Virus record (IMG/VR): IMGVR_UViG_3300030060_006148
Coordinates: 1-43,549 of that record
DNA from: a virus
Strand: one strand, 5' to 3'
Length of the DNA stretch: 43,549 nt
A program made the position numbers and the translations under genes. The notes below the pieces were generated by a model. That model made no database searches. It was not told the DNA's origin and saw nothing but the letters and a program-made list of their open reading frames with translations. Below are positions 1 through 8,503 of this stretch, one piece after another (the stretch's first letter is position 1; each line of letters begins with the position of its first letter).

Positions 1-615
1 TCTAAGCACAGCCATAGCTATTTGATTTTGAAGCTTAAGTCTATCTGTACGTTCTTCATAAGCTCGCTCATCTCCTATCTCTAACCTTCTCATGTTATAC
101 GCTGCCTCATTATCTGCACGAACTCCTTGTTGTCTAATCTGCTCTAAACTTGCTGCCAGCATTTGACTTTGCTGTAGCAGTCCTTTATCACGAACGGCCC
201 TTGCATCTGTAGCGCTTTTGCTATCAAATTTTGCATCACCTATGGCTGTGCTTAGATCCAATTGATTTTGTAAAATTACTGGCTGTGCTTTTGTCCTATA
301 TTTATTTGCGAATTCATAAGGATCTTGCGACATATCATATTCTGGAATTCCACTATCGGGTGTCCCAGCTACTTCAAGAATTTTTGCAACCCTAGGATCT
401 TGGTACGCCTCTCTGCTTCTTCTTTTTTCTGCTTTTCTGGTTACTCTATCTATATCAAAGCCCGGGACAAATCGTTGCAAACCAATGTCTAATTCATTAT
501 CCTCGTTAAATCCCGCATCTACTACTCCCTTTTCTAAATATCTAGGAGTATCAGCTACCATTGGGATTAAAGGCAGTGCCCCTAAAGCCAATAATCCAGC
601 ACCTATATAACCCAT
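1..615 (-). CDS. Unknown protein, 3' end cut by window edge
   Basis: A continuous minus-strand frame begins at an ATG whose complement is at 613-615 and runs off the left edge, giving about 205 residues. It starts MGYIGAGLLALGALPLIPMV, a hydrophobic segment that could be a signal anchor. The rest is charged and Gln/Arg-rich, predicted helical (for example RRSREAYQDPRVAKILE). I recognise no family. It heads the same direction as the block up to 6849 and is probably a virion-associated protein like its neighbours, by context only. Confidence 0.75.
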   Translation of the reverse strand, partial: MGYIGAGLLALGALPLIPMVADTPRYLEKGVVDAGFNEDNELDIGLQRFVPGFDIDRVTRKAEKRRSREAYQDPRVAKILEVAGTPDSGIPEYDMSQDPYEFANKYRTKAQPVILQNQLDLSTAIGDAKFDSKSATDARAVRDKGLLQQSQMLAASLEQIRQQGVRADNEAAYNMRRLEIGDERAYEERTDRLKLQNQIAMAVLR

Positions 616-661
616 AATATTTTTGCAATTGTATGTCTTTAATTATTTTACCAATACTTAG

Positions 662-1129
662 TTAGAAGATTCCTTCAAGAGCACCACCTACAGTTTTACC
701 TAAAAATGATCCGGCCATTGAACCCACTGGTCCGAGTCCTGGTATGAATGATCCTGCAACTCCTCCTAATAAACCTAACCCTGAACTAAGCATTCCTGAA
801 CTGCCACCACCTCCTCCTCCTGATCCTCCACTTAAGCTCTGTAATTCTTCTAGTTGTTGGAGTTTATTTTCATTCGCTTGTAAAGCTCCAGCATTAGCAA
901 TTATTGATGCATCGGTAATTGCGTTTCCTGTTGCATATTCTCCAGTTATACCAGTGTAATCTGGACTTTTAGCTTTTATTGATTTATAAACACTTGGAAG
1001 TGTAGATAGTCCTGCAGCTTTTGAGAATCCACCTGGCTGTACGTTAAACGTAGGATCTTCACTGCGATATGCATATCCCCCGCGATACCCGGTATATGGA
1101 TTACTTACGTAACTAAAACTTCTAGCCAT
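662..1129 (-). CDS. Gly-rich protein with glycine-zipper C-terminus (putative virion protein)
   Basis: 155 residues. The N-terminus is rich in Tyr, Gly and Ser. A poly-glycine linker (SGGSGGGGGGSSG, about residues 99-111) leads into a hydrophobic C-terminal tail with repeated GxxxG spacing (GLLGGVAGSFIPGLGPVGSM and on to the end). Such glycine zippers pack helices in membranes and occur in membrane-active or ejection proteins of phages. No enzyme motif is seen. It sits in the minus-strand block after the 127-aa gene with a short gap. Function in virion or membrane is inference. Confidence 0.7.
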   Translation of the reverse strand: MARSFSYVSNPYTGYRGGYAYRSEDPTFNVQPGGFSKAAGLSTLPSVYKSIKAKSPDYTGITGEYATGNAITDASIIANAGALQANENKLQQLEELQSLSGGSGGGGGGSSGMLSSGLGLLGGVAGSFIPGLGPVGSMAGSFLGKTVGGALEGIF

Positions 1130-1155
1130 TTACTTTCTTCTTACCTTTATCCATT

Positions 1156-1539
1156 TTACAAACTTGAAAATAAATTACTTCCACTAAATTCAGAAGGTAC
1201 TGTAATGCCAAGGTCCAGGTCTAGTGGAGTAAAGTCTGTTACAACATCTGAATTTCCATTGTCAAATAATCCTTTTATACCTGAACCTATTGTCGATTGA
1301 ACGTAAGGATTGCTTAGAAAACCAAGCCCATCTCTCCCATCTCTTCCGTCTCTTGCTCTATTCAATGCACCTGTAGCCATGTCTATTGCATTTTGAGTTT
1401 CAGCGCCAATTGCATCTGCTGCTGCTGAAGCTAGATACCTATCTTGGAAACTATCAGCTGCAGCAAAACGCTGTGCCATTTCCCCGTAAAAATCATCTCC
1501 ATCAAGAAAGTCTGTTATGTCTCCAACTGGTACGTACAT
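1156..1539 (-). CDS. Unknown 127-aa protein with short collagen-like GRD repeat
   Basis: Starts MYVPVGDITDFLDGDDFYGE. The middle carries a short GRDGRDGLG repeat (about residues 64-72), resembling the collagen-like spacers of phage virion proteins. The C-terminus is acidic and hydrophobic. The start codon overlaps the stop of the upstream 406-aa gene by one base (1539), so the two are probably translationally coupled. No family recognised; a structural role is inferred from position. Confidence 0.7.
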   Translation of the reverse strand: MYVPVGDITDFLDGDDFYGEMAQRFAAADSFQDRYLASAAADAIGAETQNAIDMATGALNRARDGRDGRDGLGFLSNPYVQSTIGSGIKGLFDNGNSDVVTDFTPLDLDLGITVPSEFSGSNLFSSL

Positions 1540-2759
1540 TAGAAACCTACCTCAGATGATTCAGGATTTAATGCCATTGTTCGTGGCATCTGAGCGTAAG
1601 CAGCCTGATTACGATTACGCCTTTCATTCTCAATTATATTACCTACAACTGCACCGGCTGCATAACCTCCAAACCCTCTCATTAAACCTTGCCTAATTGG
1701 AGTTTTTGTCCTGACACCAGAAGCAGTACCAGCAATAGCTGTGACAGTGGGAAGTATTGTTGTTGCAACAGGTAGACTGCGCCCAAGGAATTGAACTTCA
1801 GGTCCGTGAATGCCTTCAGTAGTGGCTTTAAGTACACCAGTAGGCAACGTAATATTTCCATCATCAAATGGATTTAGGTCCGCTTTTTTATCATACTTAA
1901 ATGCTTTATATCTCATGTAATCGCCCTTGCTGACATCTGGCCTTACTTTTTTAAATTCATCCCAAGGAAGCAATTGTCCAGTCCTACCAAGGATATATTT
2001 AGCAGCTACTTCACCAATGATGTTTGAAGTTTTTGTTGGGTCTTCCTGACTTGGCATAGCAGCGGTGTATCCATCAGTTCCTCCCATAAAGTTTGTAAGC
2101 CCCATACCTGCGTTAATCGCTAATGCTGCGGGTGCAGTTAACGTTGCTACTGCTCCAGGTGCGTACCTTCTTTTGGTGTAGTACTGCTGTTTAGTTTCTG
2201 GATCGAATTGCTTGCTGTACCCAGCTCTTGTCCTTTTAGTCTTCTCATCGAGTATCCCCATATCTACTGCAGTCTTCTGAGTTGACGGATCAACCCGTAC
2301 TCTGCGATCTACCTTTGTGTTTGTGCCTGGTCGCTGTACGTAGTCCTGTTTATAGAGATTGGGATTGGCTTGGCTCACTGCAGCTTCAGCACCCACCGTG
2401 GCTACAGCCTGAGGAGCGTTCAGCAGCCACCAGATGCTTCGTGTCTTGTCATTGATAATGTCATTACCTAAACGCCCTAGCAGCTGCCCCGCTTTGCCTG
2501 ACTTTGTATCCTTCAACCCCATACCCATCGCACGTCGGGCTTCACGATCTTCTGGATTCGAAGTTCCTGTTAGATCTCGAAGAGTCGTAATTGTTGGGTT
2601 GGTCCCAATCATCTGACTAAATTTTTGGGAGTCCGTAGGATCTTTTCCTTTAGCCTTACGTGCTTCAAAGTATGCTTCACGGAAGTCTTCACTTCCTTCA
2701 TCCATTGAACCCCTGAAGCCTGTTAGGAACTCATTTAACTTTGAGTTTAAATCTGCCAT
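1539..2759 (-). CDS. Unknown 406-aa protein with Ala/Gly-rich hydrophobic segments
   Basis: The N-terminal 110 residues are charged. Several hydrophobic Ala/Gly-rich stretches follow: around 112-130 (WWLLNAPQAVATVGAEAAV), 200-225 (GAVATLTAPAALAINAGMG), and near the C-terminus (PVATTILPTVTAIAGTASG, GFGGYAAGAVVGNIIENERR). A soluble head with membrane-inserting helices is typical of internal virion or DNA-ejection proteins, but no homologue is recognised. Start and stop overlap both neighbours by one base at 2759 and 1539, indicating one operon. Confidence 0.7.
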   Translation of the reverse strand: MADLNSKLNEFLTGFRGSMDEGSEDFREAYFEARKAKGKDPTDSQKFSQMIGTNPTITTLRDLTGTSNPEDREARRAMGMGLKDTKSGKAGQLLGRLGNDIINDKTRSIWWLLNAPQAVATVGAEAAVSQANPNLYKQDYVQRPGTNTKVDRRVRVDPSTQKTAVDMGILDEKTKRTRAGYSKQFDPETKQQYYTKRRYAPGAVATLTAPAALAINAGMGLTNFMGGTDGYTAAMPSQEDPTKTSNIIGEVAAKYILGRTGQLLPWDEFKKVRPDVSKGDYMRYKAFKYDKKADLNPFDDGNITLPTGVLKATTEGIHGPEVQFLGRSLPVATTILPTVTAIAGTASGVRTKTPIRQGLMRGFGGYAAGAVVGNIIENERRNRNQAAYAQMPRTMALNPESSEVGF

Positions 2760-3346
2760 TACGCCAATCCATTCTGCTGAAGGAAGAAGTCCACAGGTGA
2801 GTATCCTGCAAGTCCGTGCTGAGCAAGTATCTGTTGCTCTAATGCCCTTCGGTCTTGATCCATAAGTTTTTCATACGGAGTTGTCCCTCCTCCTTTAACT
2901 CTTGCGAGTTGATCTCCAATACCAGCACCTACCATATATCCGGCTTGGCTTCCTCCCATATCAGCTAATAAAGCCATTGTTTGTCCAGAGTTTGGCATAA
3001 ACTTTTTAGTTAACCCTCTGGCAGCTTTACCTCCAAGTGCGGACCCACCAAAATCAGTCGCAAAATATAATCCCTTATCTACTAAATCTCCCGGCGCCAT
3101 TACCGCACCAATTCCAGCCATTAATGCATCTGGACCATAGAACGCTGCAAGTTCTCCTAAACGTCCTCCAGCCATTCTGCTGGTATTACCTACAACGTCT
3201 GCAACTGTTTTTCCACTCATTCCTACACCAGGTAACATCCTGGTAGGTGCCATTGCAGGGCCTTGCAGTTTTTGACCGATACCAAACAACCTTTGAATTG
3301 CTGGAGTTGCTTTAGAAATTAATCGTGTTGCTGAACCAACCATCAT
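2759..3346 (-). CDS. Gly/Ala-rich 195-aa protein (putative virion or ejection protein)
   Basis: Begins MMVGSATRLISKATPAIQRL; a start one codon later is equally possible. Most of the protein is Gly/Ala/Met-rich and hydrophobic, with many small-xxx-small motifs (for example YMVGAGIGDQLA, DFGGSALGGKAARGL). The C-terminus is Gln-rich. It overlaps the upstream 105-aa gene by 4 bases and the downstream gene by one, so the block is one transcript. Composition matches membrane-penetrating virion proteins; no specific family can be named. Confidence 0.7.
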   Translation of the reverse strand: MMVGSATRLISKATPAIQRLFGIGQKLQGPAMAPTRMLPGVGMSGKTVADVVGNTSRMAGGRLGELAAFYGPDALMAGIGAVMAPGDLVDKGLYFATDFGGSALGGKAARGLTKKFMPNSGQTMALLADMGGSQAGYMVGAGIGDQLARVKGGGTTPYEKLMDQDRRALEQQILAQHGLAGYSPVDFFLQQNGLA

Positions 3347-3660
3347 CCTTGCTCCTTAGATTTCTGTTGTTCGGCTTGCGCCATCATCATCTGTCTTTCT
3401 CTAATCTGATCAGGATGATTACCCGACATTGTCATTTTAGCTTGATTAAACTCAAAGCCTTCATTTGACTGATTAAACTGATCGTTCCATTGACCGATAC
3501 TTGCAGCGACTTGCGGATTGTTAATGATATCTAATGCAAACTCTCCCCTTTCTCCAGCCATCCTGGGCCTGTCACCTTGAAAGGTTTGAGGAGTTTCCTC
3601 ACGTTCTCTTCTGATACGTGTGCCGTTTTGTATTACTGCTGGATCGTATTGGTTTTTCAT
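3343..3660 (-). CDS. Unknown 105-aa polar protein
   Basis: Highly polar: Arg/Glu-rich N-terminal half, Asn/Gln-rich middle, and a Met/Gln/Lys-rich C-terminal helix (RERQMMMAQAEQQKSKEQG). No membrane segment and no recognised domain. It lies two bases after the 611-aa gene and overlaps the next gene by 4 bases. It could be a small virion, scaffold-like or assembly protein; this is guesswork from context. Confidence 0.65.
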   Translation of the reverse strand: MKNQYDPAVIQNGTRIRREREETPQTFQGDRPRMAGERGEFALDIINNPQVAASIGQWNDQFNQSNEGFEFNQAKMTMSGNHPDQIRERQMMMAQAEQQKSKEQG

Positions 3661-3662
3661 GA

Positions 3663-5498
3663 TCAGGCTCTCCGTGGAAGTCTTGTCTGTAAAGCAGAGG
3701 GCGGAAGCCGACTGATAATTTCACTTGCCTGCTCAGCACGTCTCCGTTGTGCATCTTCTGCACGTTTACGAGCAACGTAAGTTCTTACTTGTTTATCCCG
3801 TAATTTACCCATCTCATCCCGATACTCAGCTTGTCTTATTGGATTTGGACCTTGACCACGCTTTCTTATATTCTCTTTCAGCTGAGCAATACGAGTTTCT
3901 CTTGTGTCAATCTCATCTCTACCAAAGTACATGCCACGACCGGTTGGTTTTTCTTCGCCCCTCACTGCACCGATATAAGGCTTTTCACCTCTTCTCTTTA
4001 ACTCCGCAACAATGCCTAACTCTTTTAAACCTTTTGTCTGTGGAGATCCCATAGGCCTTTCTGCACCCGCTTCTCTTACTTTAATTTTGCTTCCTTTTGG
4101 AATCTTTGCTAGTGGAGCAGCTCCGCCTTGATTATTCAGTGCCTCAGCTGCGTCATACGCCACTTGAGGCGCCCCCAATGGACTTGGTCCTTGCAGTGGT
4201 GTTCTTTGAGCATAAGCACCAGACTGTTGCTCATTTAATCCTCTTTGTTTCGCTACTTCTAACTGCACCAAGGCATTCGCAAACCGTTCCTCATCACCTG
4301 ATGTTTTTAACAAAAGGTTGGCAACTTCTTCTGCGCCTGGATTTATTGATGGCCGTGGCTGAGGCTTACCTTCTTCCCCTCGCACTCTCAAAGGTATTCT
4401 ATTCTGTTTAGCTTGGTTAACAATGTAATTTACTACTTCCTCATATTCACCTAATGATCTAATGTTACTTCCGACCTGGGGCATTCCACTATATGCTGGA
4501 TTCTGACTAAGCTCCTTGAGCTTGTTCGCCATATTTGTTGTTTCCAGCGTTATATCTACTTGTGGGTAATCTCCGAATGAACTTCCGGTTTCTGAAGGGC
4601 GGTAATTCGGTTGTCTGGCAATTGCCCAATCCGCAGCACTCATTGGAGCATTAAGCCCATCTCTTGTGCCCATATTGTTTGGTGAAGCTGCCTGCATCAA
4701 CATATGTGGCGGAATTTCTGGCCCTTGCGCTGCAATAGGCGCTCCAGTGCGTGGATCTGTATATACAGTCTCACCTGGAGTTAATCTTGTGTCTGCATAA
4801 CCCATAATTGGGTCTTGTACTAAGAACTTACTAGCCTCTTCTCCTTTAAGAGCACCTGAGTTTCCTAATTGCGCGATTTGTCCAGTTCTTTCTAATGTTT
4901 CCATCCCTGATCTGGTCATATCTCCTCGAAGCATCCTTTCTGCTTCAATTTGAGCGGCAATATTGCTGTATGCCTGACGTAATGGGTTTTGATTGGCTTG
5001 ATCTCTCCTCACCATCTCTGAAACTAGGGATGCTTCAGCAGCACGGTTAGGAGTAATGGAATCTTCTAATCTTCCTTCGACATCTGCAGCTCCTGGGAAG
5101 GCATCGTAGCCATATTGAGCTGTTCCTTTTTGTAATTGAGCTAAAGCGTCTACTACTGCAGACTTTGGAGCCATTGTCACTGGTTCACCACGTAATTCTT
5201 CAAATGTTTCCCTTCTGATTACTCCTGTATCCTCATCTTCGGTAAATCCACGGTCATCTGCCCTATATGTTTGCAGTTCATCCTGCATTTCACCAAACGG
5301 ATCTACAACTGCCTTATCAAGCAGGTCTGTATCCGGCATATAAGCTTGTGTTCCTTGATTGCCCAACCTTCGCTGCTCATCTGCAAATAAAGCAGCTTCT
5401 TCAGCACGTTTATTTTGTCTTTCTTTGATACGTTGAGCTTTTCTATCGCCAACAATTAATTCAGCGCCACGAATTAAATCATTTGTAAGAGGATTCAC
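3663..5498 (-). CDS. Large (611 aa) mostly disordered protein
   Basis: The longest gene of the minus block. The first 60 residues are a charged helix (AQRIKERQNKRAEEAALFADEQRR). The middle is rich in Pro, Gly, Gln and Asn with little predicted order. The C-terminal 120 residues are very Arg/Lys-rich (IREARIAQLKENIRKRGQG-like composition, ending LPRRA). The basic tail could bind DNA inside the capsid. No known domain is visible. It starts 46 bases after the stop of the 434-aa gene. Confidence 0.7.
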   Translation of the reverse strand: MNPLTNDLIRGAELIVGDRKAQRIKERQNKRAEEAALFADEQRRLGNQGTQAYMPDTDLLDKAVVDPFGEMQDELQTYRADDRGFTEDEDTGVIRRETFEELRGEPVTMAPKSAVVDALAQLQKGTAQYGYDAFPGAADVEGRLEDSITPNRAAEASLVSEMVRRDQANQNPLRQAYSNIAAQIEAERMLRGDMTRSGMETLERTGQIAQLGNSGALKGEEASKFLVQDPIMGYADTRLTPGETVYTDPRTGAPIAAQGPEIPPHMLMQAASPNNMGTRDGLNAPMSAADWAIARQPNYRPSETGSSFGDYPQVDITLETTNMANKLKELSQNPAYSGMPQVGSNIRSLGEYEEVVNYIVNQAKQNRIPLRVRGEEGKPQPRPSINPGAEEVANLLLKTSGDEERFANALVQLEVAKQRGLNEQQSGAYAQRTPLQGPSPLGAPQVAYDAAEALNNQGGAAPLAKIPKGSKIKVREAGAERPMGSPQTKGLKELGIVAELKRRGEKPYIGAVRGEEKPTGRGMYFGRDEIDTRETRIAQLKENIRKRGQGPNPIRQAEYRDEMGKLRDKQVRTYVARKRAEDAQRRRAEQASEIISRLPPSALQTRLPRRA

Positions 5499-5544
5499 AG
5501 TATCTACTATATAAGCCTAAATCTATTGTAGATATATTTAAATA

Positions 5545-6849
5545 TCAACCAAAATAGTTTTGAGCATACTGTTCAGATTCGGGATCATAACCAAATGGGT
5601 CAAATTCCTTATTCATCTCAGCAGGTGTTGCCATATTTTCTACAAAATTAGCTGTTGACACATCCATATACTTTGTTGTCTTACCATCAGTTGCATCAAA
5701 TCCTTCGCCTGCTCCAAGCATTGGATTCTGAGCAGTAGCAGATGGTGCTGTTACGTTTTTAATGCTGTTATTCAATAATTCCTGTGCTTTTAACTGTGAT
5801 ACTTCTTCCCCACTGAGTTCAGACCCTAAATCTGCAGGATCATTCGACTTTAAGAACTCATTAGTGATGGCATATTTTTTATCACCTGCAGTTATGTAGC
5901 CCCTTTGCATTTCTCTGTTCTTTAATCCCTGCAGACTGCTATCTGCATCTAAGAATGCACCCCTTCTCATCATTTCAGCGTTTCTATAAGGCACCATATA
6001 GTCTGTTTTACCGTCAATTTGTGGGCGCTCTACAGTTTTTTTAGTTTGAGTTTCAGGTTTTGCGGCTTTTCTCATGGCATTACGCTCTCTTACCATCTTT
6101 TTAATGTCTTCTGTACTTCTTTGGCCCTTTTCTGCGTCGGATAATTCGTAATCACTGTCGATAACTACCTCATCTAGGGCTTCACCACGCTGTAATCTGT
6201 TAATTTCTTCTGGTGTTCTACCTCCGTAGAGCATATCTTCCATATCATCTTCATTTGCCAGTCTTGATAGAGGAACATCTGCCTCTCTTATACCCATTCC
6301 TGGGACTAAATCACTAGCAGCACGGCCATACATTGCTAAATTCTGTGCACCACCTAGGAAAGAAAGCATCTCTTCTGGTGAAGGTTGGCGCATACTTAGT
6401 TGAGTACCTAAAGCGCCAGTTTTATTAGGATCAGGTGTAAGTCTAGGCGGATTTTGCTTTTCTTCTTTTGGATATAGCCTTGCAATATCTGCATCTACTT
6501 TTCTGTGAACCTCAGACAACCTCTGCATTCGAGGACTAATTGCATATGAACCAGGAGTAGCAGGAGGATATAACTTAGGGTCTAGATTTGCAGGTTTAAG
6601 ATTTGCAGGTTTAGCTGGTGCATATCTAGAATCAGTAAGCGCCGCCATTCCACCAGCAGGATCTATACCTGCTTGATAGGCACTATATAACGTTGGAGGT
6701 ATGGCCATTACAGCAGCTGCCGGGTAAGCCAATGCACCTAATCTTTGTCCTATAGCGTTTGTACCAAGTTGCTTTAACGCATCTTTATAAATATAATTTC
6801 CCATCTTTATGGGATCGTTAAAAAATCCCTGAGTTACTTGAGGAGCCAT
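5545..6849 (-). CDS. Unknown 434-aa protein, first gene of minus-strand block
   Basis: Residues about 38-65 are hydrophobic (LGALAYPAAAVMAIPPTLYS), the rest polar, with Pro-rich and acidic stretches and a Met/Thr/Asn-rich end (SEQYAQNYFG). No family recognised. It is the promoter-proximal gene of the leftward block, so expression would be driven from the 6850-7696 control region. Composition matches the downstream genes, suggesting the block works together, probably in the particle. Confidence 0.7.
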   Translation of the reverse strand: MAPQVTQGFFNDPIKMGNYIYKDALKQLGTNAIGQRLGALAYPAAAVMAIPPTLYSAYQAGIDPAGGMAALTDSRYAPAKPANLKPANLDPKLYPPATPGSYAISPRMQRLSEVHRKVDADIARLYPKEEKQNPPRLTPDPNKTGALGTQLSMRQPSPEEMLSFLGGAQNLAMYGRAASDLVPGMGIREADVPLSRLANEDDMEDMLYGGRTPEEINRLQRGEALDEVVIDSDYELSDAEKGQRSTEDIKKMVRERNAMRKAAKPETQTKKTVERPQIDGKTDYMVPYRNAEMMRRGAFLDADSSLQGLKNREMQRGYITAGDKKYAITNEFLKSNDPADLGSELSGEEVSQLKAQELLNNSIKNVTAPSATAQNPMLGAGEGFDATDGKTTKYMDVSTANFVENMATPAEMNKEFDPFGYDPESEQYAQNYFG

Positions 6850-7696
6850 TTTTATGCAACAGACATATCTTCTTATTCTATAAAAACTACAATGCTACGT
6901 TCACTACGCTATGTTCTATACCTTTCAAAATTAAATAGATAGTACATAAGAGAGTGCTCGTATTAAAAAAGGCATATATAGTAAATCAGGCGTATTTAGC
7001 GTAGCAGTGTAGTTGACACAAAAAGCAGGGGCAAAATAGTTTTCCACAGTACCTATTTATTTTGGGGAACACAGCCACCAGTAGTATCTGTACAACAAAT
7101 GTCAGCGAAACTACATAATTATCACTATAAAAACCGACTCGAATAATGGCCCTATACGAGGGCTAAAAAGTTCAAAAAATATTATTTGCTATATAACAGA
7201 CACCCCCTTCTGGCAAAAAACCTATACAGGGCTAAAAGTACTACAGAATTTTTGACACTTCAAACCCCGTCTGTGCCCCGCTACCTTGTCAAACAAAAAA
7301 AATAAACTATGGGGCTATCATCTGTAACTATCACCTGTGAGTTACCTGTGTGATGCCCCTGTTATTTACCTGTGTAATGCACACATCTGTTTGCCGGTAG
7401 CTTACTGAAGCTTCAGCACCCTGAGTCTTCACGTCCGATTCAACAAATGTTAATTCATTTGCATTCTTATGTTACATTTGTTCGTGAATCGAACTCATGT
7501 TATCAATCACTTGTTATGTAACTTCGCTAGCGAATGTTTATAACACTTGCTTTAAGTGAATGTATAACTCAAGGCTACTTCAGTTCAGCACATATCTTTT
7601 CCGCTACTGCCACTAATGCTCCGCATTTATGTGGCTGTGTAGCTGTGATATTTGTGCCTACCACGCCCACCAACAGCCGGAGGTTGAACACACTTT
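6850..7696. promoter_or_regulatory. Divergent non-coding control region
   Basis: About 850 bases with no convincing gene, between the leftward block and the rightward small genes. It holds GCGTAGCA-type sites near 6893-6910 and 6996-7006, an AT-rich block shared with 18.8 kb, a direct repeat of the form CCTATAC...AGGGCTAAAA (7151-7167 and 7222-7237), and three ACCTGTG repeats (7333, 7344, 7368). Palindromes CTGAAGCTTCAG (7405-7416) and TTCGCTAGCGAA (7523-7534) and further inverted repeats at 7442-7522 follow. It must carry divergent promoters. Palindromes plus iterons would also fit a replication origin. Confidence 0.7.
6931..7025. repeat. Control-island copy A (partner of copy B near 18.8 kb)
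   Basis: TTAAATAGATAG, then an AGAGAG-containing stretch, TATTAAAAAA, ATATATA and TTAGCGTAGCA (6996-7006) occur in the same order as at 18825-18900. AGGGGCAAAA follows near 7028 and recurs near 19455. The diverged dispersed repeat suggests duplication of a control element that may bind the ribbon-helix-helix protein encoded at 19098. Confidence 0.6.
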
Positions 7697-7712
7697 GGCG
7701 CCTCTCGGCGCC
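7697..7712 (+). repeat. Linker 1: hairpin GGCGCC-TCTC-GGCGCC
   Basis: Six-bp stem with TCTC loop, followed by TGTTCTT at 7725-7731; 33 nt separate the hairpin from the ATG at 7746. First member of the linker family. Confidence 0.85.
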
Positions 7713-7745
7713 TGTAACAGTTAGTGTTCTTTATGTAACAGCCTC

Positions 7746-7928
7746 ATGAAGGTTTACACCGTTCGCCTCACAACTTTCAGTTGCGATGACGGCCATGGCG
7801 AAGATAACTATCATGACTTCGCAACACGCAAACAAGCAGAGGCTTTCGCTTCACGCTACGGCGATGATCCTATCGAGGTAGCCGTGTTTGCAAGAGAGGA
7901 GATTCCTTTTGAGGATATCCCTTTCTGA
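7746..7928 (+). CDS. 60-aa early protein ending in an SSB-type docking tail (EDIPF)
   Basis: MKVYTVRLTTFSCDDGHGED begins a small predicted alpha/beta domain. The last 12 residues are AREEIPFEDIPF, containing two I-P-F units, the second at the extreme C-terminus. Bacterial SSB proteins end in an acidic stretch plus IPF (E. coli DDDIPF), which docks onto RecQ, RecO, PriA, exonuclease I, Pol III chi and others. The rest shows no OB-fold, so this would be a tail mimic rather than an SSB. First gene after the control region and linker 1, hence likely early. No Shine-Dalgarno sequence. The mimic role is inference. Confidence 0.75.
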   Translation: MKVYTVRLTTFSCDDGHGEDNYHDFATRKQAEAFASRYGDDPIEVAVFAREEIPFEDIPF

Positions 7929-7939
7929 ACACACATATG

Positions 7940-7955
7940 GGCTCCGCTCGGAGCC
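7940..7955 (+). repeat. Linker 2: hairpin GGCTCC-GCTC-GGAGCC
   Basis: TGTTCTT at 7968-7974; 31 nt from hairpin to the ATG at 7987. The stem differs from linker 1 by compensatory changes. Confidence 0.85.
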
Positions 7956-7986
7956 TATCACTTGTTGTGTTCTTATAACTTTCACT

Positions 7987-8184
7987 ATGTTCAACAATCC
8001 TTACACTGCAATTCTTGCTGGTGCTATTACTGGCTTCAGTATCATCGCCATCCATGCAAACATTGTTAACCACATTGCAGCTCTTGAGGCTGCTGAGGTT
8101 CAGCAATGTAGAACTATGGACTGGCCAGCTGACAAGCATGAAGCCATGATGCATCACTGCATTGCACTTGGTGTTCTTGAGTAA
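7987..8184 (+). CDS. Small membrane protein, 65 aa
   Basis: MFNNPYTAILAGAITGFSII begins a single hydrophobic helix (residues about 8-24), followed by an amphipathic segment and a His/Cys/Met-containing tail (CRTMDWPADKHEAMMHHC). Probably a host-membrane protein with a soluble tail; the His/Cys residues could bind metal. Start chosen at 7987 because the longer in-frame ORF would translate through linker 2. Confidence 0.65.
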   Translation: MFNNPYTAILAGAITGFSIIAIHANIVNHIAALEAAEVQQCRTMDWPADKHEAMMHHCIALGVLE

Positions 8185-8203
8185 CAACAACGAACGCAAC
8201 TAT

Positions 8204-8219
8204 GGCGCCTCTCGGCGCC
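8204..8219 (+). repeat. Linker 3: hairpin GGCGCC-TCTC-GGCGCC
   Basis: TGTTCTT at 8232-8238; 33 nt to the ATG at 8253. Confidence 0.85.
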
Positions 8220-8252
8220 TTTATCGTTTGCTGTTCTTTATATAAGACATCA

Positions 8253-8438
8253 ATGTCTAACTCACTATGTGTTATCTGGTGCAAGCAGCACGATACCACT
8301 TACTGGCACAAGATGCCTTATGCTCCTCGCTCCTATGAAGCGTGTGAGCCAATCATCGAAGCTTATGAAGATAAGTGGGGTAGTTTCTATACCTACGAAA
8401 TTACTCCCAACAACGACTTCTATAAGCCTCGCGGTTGA
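8253..8438 (+). CDS. Unknown 61-aa early protein
   Basis: MSNSLCVIWCKQHDTTYWHK begins a compact aromatic-rich protein (many Trp, Tyr, His). No family recognised. Placed in the early micro-gene run between linkers 3 and 4. Start chosen at 8253 by linker spacing; the longer frame crosses the hairpin. Confidence 0.65.
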   Translation: MSNSLCVIWCKQHDTTYWHKMPYAPRSYEACEPIIEAYEDKWGSFYTYEITPNNDFYKPRG

Positions 8439-8448
8439 ACACAAGATT

Positions 8449-8464
8449 GGTTCCTCTCGGAACC
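8449..8464 (+). repeat. Linker 4: hairpin GGTTCC-TCTC-GGAACC
   Basis: TGTTCTT at 8477-8483; 39 nt to the ATG at 8504. Stem changed on both sides, loop kept. Confidence 0.85.
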
Positions 8465-8503
8465 TTTCTTTGTTTGTGTTCTTTATCACCTGAGGTGATC
8501 TTT

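Noticed and set aside
7534-7749. 71-codon ORF upstream of the first early gene
   Set aside because: It reads through linker 1 and overlaps the gene at 7746; composition is not protein-like.
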